Positions 19,836 to 23,750 of a stretch of 23,750 bases of DNA are shown here, piece by piece. The DNA is from a virus: the IMG/VR virus record IMGVR_UViG_3300020203_000236, positions 1 through 23,750 of that record. The stretch is one strand, 5' to 3'. Each line of letters opens with the position of its first letter. Position 1 is the first letter of the stretch. The notes below the pieces were generated by a model that saw nothing but the letters and a program-made list of their open reading frames with translations, was not told where the DNA came from and did no database searches. Made by a program: the position numbers and the translations under genes.

Positions 19836-20563
19836 GTGAACGTGCTCCCTATTCGCGGGTCTATTGGTCGATCGTCGATGACCCGAAGTTCGCGTCCATC
19901 TATGACGACGACCGCCATCTAGCGGCCTGGCTTCGCTTGCTGGTTGTCGCGGATCAGGCGCATCCAGCCTCCGCGCCCATCCCTCACGGCACCCGCAAGG
20001 CGTCCCTATCGGCGCTTGTCGAGGCGGGTCTGGTGGACCTCGGGACCGGCACCCGTTTCCGCATTCACGGCCTAGACGCGGAGCGCGAACGGCGGAGGCT
20101 GTACGCGACCAGTCGGGGACCGTCTGGTACCCGAACGGTACCCAAACCAAACCCGAACGGGTTTCGCACTACGGGCCTAAGACTAGACGAGACGAGCCAA
20201 GACAAGCAGAGCACCGCGCCCGACCCCTGGGACGACCCGGAGCATGAAGTCCTCGTCTGGCTGTCCAAGCACGGCTGCGACGTCCGACCCGGCAACGGCT
20301 ACCACCGCAAGCTCGTCACGGCTGTCGAGGTCCACGGAGCCAACGCCCTCGTCGGGATGATGGATCGGCTCGCCGACGCCGGGACGAAACAGGGCGACAT
20401 CAAGGGCTTCCTGTTCGGGGCCATCGACGCTCTTGACGCTCGGGGCCGTCCGTCCCTGACCGCGCTCGCCAAGGCCGACCGAGCCGACGAGGTAGCGGCA
20501 TCGTCGCAACGGCAAGTGCAATCGACGCAGCGGTACCTAGCCAATCTGCGAGGCGAGTCATGA
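19832..20563 (+). CDS. Replication organizer / initiator-like protein (243 aa)
   Basis: The N-terminal ~90 residues look like the winged-helix part of phage replication initiators: YSRVYWSIVDDPKFASIYDD, then HLAAWLRLLVVADQAHPASA, and LVEAGLVDLGTGTRFRIHG followed by a basic run ERERRR. A charged, Asn/Pro-rich linker follows, and a helical C-terminus (GYHRKLVTAVEVHGANALVG, DIKGFLFGAIDAL) that may contact a helicase or loader. This fits proteins that mark the origin and recruit host helicase. The ATG overlaps the previous stop. Origin repeats inside the gene were not seen clearly. Confidence 0.65.
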   Translation: MSERAPYSRVYWSIVDDPKFASIYDDDRHLAAWLRLLVVADQAHPASAPIPHGTRKASLSALVEAGLVDLGTGTRFRIHGLDAERERRRLYATSRGPSGTRTVPKPNPNGFRTTGLRLDETSQDKQSTAPDPWDDPEHEVLVWLSKHGCDVRPGNGYHRKLVTAVEVHGANALVGMMDRLADAGTKQGDIKGFLFGAIDALDARGRPSLTALAKADRADEVAASSQRQVQSTQRYLANLRGES

Positions 20564-20964
20564 CCGCCCTCACCGACCAGGACCGAGCACTCCGGGCCAT
20601 GACCGAGGCGAAGTTGCAGGCCGAGGTCATCCGCCAAGCCCGCGACCTCGGCTGGGGCGTGACCCTCTCGGCCCGCAAGGCGATGCTCGCCGAGGCCGCG
20701 CAGTACGGCGTCGGGGCACCGCCTCTCGATGGCCTCGTCTTTCACCCCCGCTACTCGCTGGGGTCGGAGCCCGGTTTCCCAGACTTGACGCTCGTTCGTC
20801 GCCGGGATCGTCGGCTCATCTTCGCCGAACTCAAGTCCGAGAAGGGCTACCTCTCGTCGCGTCAGGCCGAAGTCCTGGAGCTGCTGGAGGAGGTCGGCTG
20901 CACCGTCCACGTTTGGCGACCCTCGGACCTCGCCAGCGGCGCGATCGCTGAGGTGCTTCGGTGA
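20560..20964 (+). CDS. VRR-NUC domain nuclease (134 aa)
   Basis: This is a PD-(D/E)XK nuclease of the VRR-NUC type, common beside phage replication genes, where it may resolve branched DNA. The N-terminal helix is LQAEVIRQARDLGWGV with a Glu at residue 22. The catalytic core is G72-F-P-D75 (EPGFPDLTLV), then E90-x-K92 (IFAELKSEKG), followed by LSSRQAEVLELLEEVG and VHVWRPSDL, which are the standard end of the domain. It overlaps both neighbours by four bases. Confidence 0.88.
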   Translation: MTALTDQDRALRAMTEAKLQAEVIRQARDLGWGVTLSARKAMLAEAAQYGVGAPPLDGLVFHPRYSLGSEPGFPDLTLVRRRDRRLIFAELKSEKGYLSSRQAEVLELLEEVGCTVHVWRPSDLASGAIAEVLR

Positions 20965-20978
20965 AGACCCACCCCATG

Positions 20979-20985
20979 AAGGAGG
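20979..20985 (+). promoter_or_regulatory. Shine-Dalgarno favouring the start at 20994
   Basis: AAGGAGG lies eight bases before the ATG at 20994. It favours that codon over the in-frame GTG at 20961 and ATG at 20976, although the GTG would give the usual four-base overlap. Confidence 0.7.
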
Positions 20986-20993
20986 ACATCGAC

Positions 20994-21347
20994 ATGGAAC
21001 GCCCCAAGCGCCAGAGTCACTACCTCGACTACCTCGACCGACTCGACCGACTCGACCGTCCCGACCCGGACCCCCGCTTTGTTCCCGGCCCCGAGCACCA
21101 GAGTCACTACCTCGATGCGTTCATCGCTGGCCTCGACCCCGACCCGCTGTACGTCACGGAGACGTCGTGCTGCGACCTCGCCTGCTACGAAGACTCTGAC
21201 TGCACCTGCGACGGCTGCAAGGCCATCGACGCCGACCTCGCAGCCTTCGTAGCGGAGTACGGCCCCGAGCCGCCCACCCGCATCTTCCTGTGGATCGGCG
21301 TCGCCGTCGTGGTCGCCGCGATCCTGCTGTGGGTGACGTTGCGATGA
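20994..21347 (+). CDS. Tail-anchored membrane protein with LDR repeats and Cys cluster (117 aa)
   Basis: The N-terminus has tandem Leu-Asp-Arg triplets (YLDYLDRLDRLDRPD) and a repeated QSHYLD element at two places. A Cys-rich centre follows (CCDLACYEDSDCTCDGC, seven cysteines), then an acidic helix and a C-terminal membrane span (IFLWIGVAVVVAAILLWVTL) ending one residue after it. Such proteins insert by the tail and face the cytoplasm. The family is unknown. The alternative start at 20961 would add 11 residues. It is coupled to the next gene by ATGA. Confidence 0.7.
   Translation: MERPKRQSHYLDYLDRLDRLDRPDPDPRFVPGPEHQSHYLDAFIAGLDPDPLYVTETSCCDLACYEDSDCTCDGCKAIDADLAAFVAEYGPEPPTRIFLWIGVAVVVAAILLWVTLR
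21024..21059 (+). repeat. Four tandem nine-base units coding Leu-Asp-Arg/Tyr
   Basis: CTCGACTAC, CTCGACCGA, CTCGACCGA and CTCGACCGT follow each other in frame. A separate exact 18-base direct repeat starts at 21011 and 21098. Copy number may vary by slippage. Confidence 0.75.
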
Positions 21348-21688
21348 ACCCGCACGATCCCGCCAAGCCGTCCACAGAGGCCGCGCGGCACCTGCTCGCA
21401 TGGGCAGCGTCCGGCGGGCACATCCGCCAGGTGGACAGCATCGTCCTGCGCGACTTCGATGCCAACGAGGACGAGCCAAGGCTGCTGCACATTATCCCTA
21501 TCGGGGAGGCCATTGGCTTCGCCATCACGACATCTCGCGCCGCTCCTGACGACAAAGACATCCTCTGGGTGTCGTCGGTAGGGCTGGCCGGTGCCATCGG
21601 GGCTCTCGGCTTCGGCGTGGTCCCAGGAGCGGCGCTCGTGCCTCCGCGTTTCGCAACGCCCGATTACAAGCCGGAGACCAAGCCATGA
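21344..21688 (+). CDS. Hypothetical protein (114 aa)
   Basis: Not recognised. The ATG overlaps the previous stop (ATGA). The N-terminal part is helical (STEAARHLLAWAASGGHIRQ), the middle is strand-rich (SIVLRDFDANEDEPRLLHII), and a Gly/Ala/Val stretch (SSVGLAGAIGALGFGVVPGA) lies near residues 77-97 and could be a weak membrane segment or a buried core. The gene before encodes a clear membrane protein, so a joint role at the membrane is possible but not shown. Confidence 0.6.
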   Translation: MNPHDPAKPSTEAARHLLAWAASGGHIRQVDSIVLRDFDANEDEPRLLHIIPIGEAIGFAITTSRAAPDDKDILWVSSVGLAGAIGALGFGVVPGAALVPPRFATPDYKPETKP

Positions 21689-21939
21689 CCCCCGCCGAAG
21701 TCGCCGAAGTGTTCCTAGTTCGCACAATCGGCGGCCCCTTCCCGGGTGATCGCCAGTCGCACGGCCCGTGGCCGCTGCCCGACACGCTGCCCGACCCGGA
21801 GATGCGCGGCGAGTACGTCAAGGTTGGCCAGAGTCAACTCCCAGACGGCTTCCGGTCGCCTCATGTCATGCGTGGCGTTCAGTACGAATGGCGCGCCGCC
21901 CTCGCCGACCTGGACGCCACCGTGAAGGAGATGCCGTGA
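21685..21939 (+). CDS. Hypothetical protein (84 aa), shares both ends with the ORF at 22169
   Basis: Begins MTPAEVAEVF and ends WRAALADLDATVKEMP. The gene at 22169 begins MTPAEVAAAL and ends LRAALADLDAAVKELP. The DNA is 46 of 49 identical at the 3' end and identical over 19 bases at the 5' start, while the middles differ (here Pro/Gly-rich, DRQSHGPWPLPDTLPDPEMR). The C-terminal helix is a likely interaction element. Function is unknown. It overlaps both neighbours by four bases. Confidence 0.6.
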   Translation: MTPAEVAEVFLVRTIGGPFPGDRQSHGPWPLPDTLPDPEMRGEYVKVGQSQLPDGFRSPHVMRGVQYEWRAALADLDATVKEMP

Positions 21940-21941
21940 GC
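21893..21941 (+). repeat. Direct repeat, copy 1 (49 bases, partner 22551-22599)
   Basis: 46 of 49 bases match the partner. The repeat covers the last codons of the gene, its stop and the start of the next gene, so the repeat edge coincides with a gene junction. Confidence 0.85.
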
Positions 21942-22172
21942 CGAGATGAAGTCGCAGCCAAGGCCCAGCATTCATGGGTAGACCGGGTAATCGGCCGACA
22001 CGATTGGGTTATCCAGCCCTCGTCGTACTACTACTTCCGGGCGGGCGGCACCGCGGTCTTCGAATACGAATGCCGGTGCGGCGCTCTGAAGGAGTCCGTA
22101 TGGCCCGGCGAGCACGCGGCGGGGCGTCGCCTGACCGTCGAGGAGAAGAAGGCGCTAGGGCCGTATCTGTGA
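21936..22172 (+). CDS. Hypothetical protein (78 aa)
   Basis: The GTG at 21936 overlaps the previous stop. The N-terminus (MSRDEVAAKAQHSWVDRVIG) is helical; the centre has an aromatic run (SSYYYFRAGGTAVFEYECRC) with two cysteines (C46, C48) and a Trp-Pro-Gly-Glu-His element. It is sandwiched between two genes with shared ends. No family is recognised. The GTG overlap decides the start. Confidence 0.6.
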   Translation: MSRDEVAAKAQHSWVDRVIGRHDWVIQPSSYYYFRAGGTAVFEYECRCGALKESVWPGEHAAGRRLTVEEKKALGPYL

Positions 22173-22597
22173 CCCCCGCCGAAGTCGCAGCGGCGCTGGC
22201 CGCGAGGACCGAGGGGCGCGTCCATTCGCTCACCGTAGGCTGCCACGACCAGAAGCAAGCCGCCGCAAAGGCGTTCCTCGCGGTGATGGCGACAGGAGCC
22301 GTAGGCAACCCCGACATCCAGTACAGCGACCTCTCGTGGGTGGACTTCGGTGACGCCGACCACCTTGCGATGGTCGGCAACGGACCCAACGGACCCGAGA
22401 ACGCCCTCGCCATCGTGGTCGCCGTCAACCTCGCCGATCCCCTGTGGCGCGTAGCTGAGGCGGCACGGGAGGCCGTGAGCGAGTACGACGACGCCGGGCT
22501 CGAACATGACCTCCACTACGAGGAGCTTGCAGAGTCCCTGCGAGACCTCCGCGCCGCCCTCGCCGACCTGGACGCCGCCGTGAAGGAGCTGCCATGA
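22169..22597 (+). CDS. Hypothetical protein (142 aa), paralogous ends to the ORF at 21685
   Basis: Starts GTG (MTPAEVAAALAARTEGRVHS), overlapping the previous stop. The middle is an alpha/beta stretch (AIVVAVNLADPLWRVAEAAR) with acidic HDLHYEELAESLRDLRAALA leading into the shared C-terminal helix LADLDAAVKELP. The N- and C-terminal pieces match the ORF at 21685, and the central ~110 residues are unique. It may be a mosaic of a shared docking frame and an exchanged core. No known domain is recognised. Confidence 0.6.
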   Translation: MTPAEVAAALAARTEGRVHSLTVGCHDQKQAAAKAFLAVMATGAVGNPDIQYSDLSWVDFGDADHLAMVGNGPNGPENALAIVVAVNLADPLWRVAEAAREAVSEYDDAGLEHDLHYEELAESLRDLRAALADLDAAVKELP

Positions 22598-22599
22598 GC
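22551..22599 (+). repeat. Direct repeat, copy 2 (49 bases, partner 21893-21941)
   Basis: The differences from copy 1 are two codon changes near the end of the gene (Thr/Ala, Met/Leu) and one base at the stop-start junction that turns GTG into ATG for the following gene. A second repeat pair, 19 bases, marks the gene starts (21686-21704 and 22170-22188). Confidence 0.85.
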
Positions 22600-22923
22600 G
22601 AGCCGCGAACCGAGGCCGGGAAGTGGCTACTTAGGCCGTCCCGCACTCCACACCGCCACTGCTGGCTAGACGGTACCGGCGTGTGCATTGAGTGCGGGAC
22701 GACTAAGGCGTTCCTCCCGGTTGAGCGCGGTATCCAGATGGGAAGACCAACCCTCGCCGAAATCCTCGCCATTGAAGCCGAAGCCGCCACCCCGCCAGCG
22801 CTGGACCGCGAGACGATCCGCAGCGCCCTCAAAGGTGCCCGCGGCCTTGCCTTCGACGAAGGTGAGACGGACCTCGACGCCGAGCTAAAGCGCGCCATCG
22901 ACCTGCTGGACGGGCTGCCGTGA
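22594..22923 (+). CDS. Small zinc-knuckle protein (109 aa)
   Basis: The ATG overlaps the previous stop. A His/Cys metal site is visible near the N-terminus: H20, H22, C23, C31 and C34 (HRHCWLDGTGVCIECG). The C-terminal half is acidic and helical (LAEILAIEAEAATPPALDRE, DAELKRAIDLLDGLP). Its end (DLLDGLP) is similar in type to those of the two repeat-sharing genes. Function is unknown; it may bind a host protein or DNA. Confidence 0.6.
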   Translation: MSEPRTEAGKWLLRPSRTPHRHCWLDGTGVCIECGTTKAFLPVERGIQMGRPTLAEILAIEAEAATPPALDRETIRSALKGARGLAFDEGETDLDAELKRAIDLLDGLP

Positions 22924-23393
22924 CCCGCGCCGCCCTCGTCGTCGTCACGGCGCTGCTCGTCATCGCCGCTACCTCATCGCCGACGGTCCGAACCGGTGCA
23001 ATCCCGGAACGGATCCATTCGTCCATGTCGGCGACCCAAGCCCGCACCGAAGTGCTCGGGGCGATGGTCGGGTCCGTCCTGCTCGGAGGCTGGGCGACCT
23101 GGTACGACGATGGTGACGGTCTGTACGCCGCTGCCGGCCCGGTCCTGCGCGAGGTGCTCGGCGACTGGCGCGGCCAGCGGGTCACGGTCTGCGCCGACGC
23201 CTGTGTCCGCGTCGTGCTCCGTGATTCCTGCGCCTGCGGAGAGCGTCACGGCGACCCGACGCTGCTCGACCTATCGCCCGCCGCGTTCCGCCGCCTGGCC
23301 CCGCTCTCTGCTGGCGTGGCGCGGGTATCCATCGAGGTCGGCGGGCCGCTGATGACCCTGCCGGAAACGGACAGTTTGGAGGAGACGCCATGA
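22920..23393 (+). CDS. Secreted double-psi beta-barrel (RlpA-like) protein (157 aa)
   Basis: Residues 4-17 (AALVVVTALLVIAA) are an N-terminal signal peptide or anchor. Residues ~56-140 look like a double-psi beta barrel of the RlpA/barwin/expansin type: GGWATWYDDGDGLYAAAGP, then RGQRVTVCADACVRVVLRDS with D102 at the place of the catalytic Asp, then LLDLSPAAFRRLAPLSAGVA and RVSIEV. In RlpA this fold cleaves glycan strands of peptidoglycan. Four cysteines (C91, C95, C104, C106) suggest disulfides outside the cytoplasm. The GTG overlaps the previous stop. It is the only cell-wall-acting candidate seen in the window. Confidence 0.75.
   Translation: MTRAALVVVTALLVIAATSSPTVRTGAIPERIHSSMSATQARTEVLGAMVGSVLLGGWATWYDDGDGLYAAAGPVLREVLGDWRGQRVTVCADACVRVVLRDSCACGERHGDPTLLDLSPAAFRRLAPLSAGVARVSIEVGGPLMTLPETDSLEETP
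23378..23384 (+). promoter_or_regulatory. Shine-Dalgarno for the last gene
   Basis: GGAGGAG lies five bases before the ATG at 23390, inside the end of the double-psi barrel gene. Confidence 0.7.
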
Positions 23394-23750
23394 CCCTGAC
23401 CACCGTCGAACGTGACAGCATCGCCACGTTCGTCGCCACCCACGATCTCGTCCACGGCCTTGGCACCAAAGAGGCTGCCTGCACAGTCGCCGCCATCAAC
23501 CTCGCCCTCACCGGCAAGCTAACCGACGACGTCCCGGACTGCATGTCCGCAGTCGTCGGCCGCTGGATCATCCCGACCCAGGACCGGATGTCCATCGAGG
23601 CCCTCAACTCCGACGAATGGCGCAGCCTGATCCCGCTGGCCGCTGGCACCGGCCGTGAGCACGAAACCGAGCGCCTCGCCATCGTCATGGACGCGATGTG
23701 GGACCGACTGGCGCTCGTCCAGCCCACCGCCGACGAATACGGCTTCGGCG
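23390..23750 (+). CDS. Conserved phage hypothetical protein, 3' partial
   Basis: 120 residues are visible, with no stop before the window edge. MTLTTVERDSIATFVATHDL is followed by HGLGTKEAACTVAAINLALT, GKLTDDVPDCMSAVVGRWII and AAGTGREHETERLAIVMDAM. I recognise this pattern as a recurring unnamed protein of phage and metagenome sequences, but know no function for it. It overlaps the upstream stop by ATGA and has a strong ribosome binding site. Confidence 0.8.
   Translation, partial: MTLTTVERDSIATFVATHDLVHGLGTKEAACTVAAINLALTGKLTDDVPDCMSAVVGRWIIPTQDRMSIEALNSDEWRSLIPLAAGTGREHETERLAIVMDAMWDRLALVQPTADEYGFG

Noticed and set aside
1-23750. tRNA genes, CRISPR arrays, insertion sequences
   Set aside because: Looked for cloverleaf-like patterns, regularly spaced repeats and transposase motifs on both strands by eye; none was convincing.

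Overview
The window is a stretch of a high-GC, double-stranded DNA tailed phage or prophage with a siphovirus-type layout. It has a TP901-type tape measure, one tail tube protein, and no sheath or contractile baseplate genes. GTG and ATG starts are mixed, and most same-strand neighbours overlap by four bases (ATGA or GTGA), as in compact phage operons. GC content, GTG use and many small zinc-knuckle proteins fit a phage of a high-GC bacterium (Actinobacteriota or Chloroflexota would fit), but the host cannot be fixed from this sequence. Terminase, portal, capsid and integrase are not visible. The first and last genes run off the window.

Bases 1-13184 (rightward) are the late morphogenesis region. 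Three glycosyltransferase-like genes and one small unknown ORF (2-3253) come first. They are translationally coupled to the head-tail connector, neck and tail-terminator genes (3250-4825), and an intrinsic terminator follows (4851-4874). Next are the tail tube protein, a tail assembly chaperone pair joined by a probable -1 ribosomal frameshift at CCCTTTC (6263-6269), the tape measure, one 603-aa tail-tip protein, three fibre-like or decoration proteins and a small Cys-rich protein. A strong terminator (13196-13232) closes the region.

Bases 13239-14373 look like an immunity region. Leftward are an XRE-type repressor and a small membrane/zinc-ribbon protein. Rightward, and divergent from the repressor, is a small Cro-like protein. 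The 120-bp space between them carries three copies of the palindrome GTCGCGAC. Two of these sit inside mirror-image promoter candidates whose predicted start points fall at or next to the start codons.

Bases 14370-23750 (rightward) are the early region: an HNH endonuclease, many tiny zinc-knuckle or membrane ORFs, a YqaJ exonuclease with a Bet/RecT annealing protein, an HNH-like protein, a replication-organizer-like protein, a VRR-NUC nuclease, and a run of small accessory proteins. Among the last are two genes sharing nearly identical ends, and a secreted double-psi beta-barrel (RlpA-like) protein that is the only lysis-like candidate seen. Three otherwise unrelated early proteins share a C-x10/12-C-x5-H-x3-H finger.

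No tRNA, rRNA, CRISPR array or insertion sequence was seen. No gap without a gene exceeds about 140 bases.
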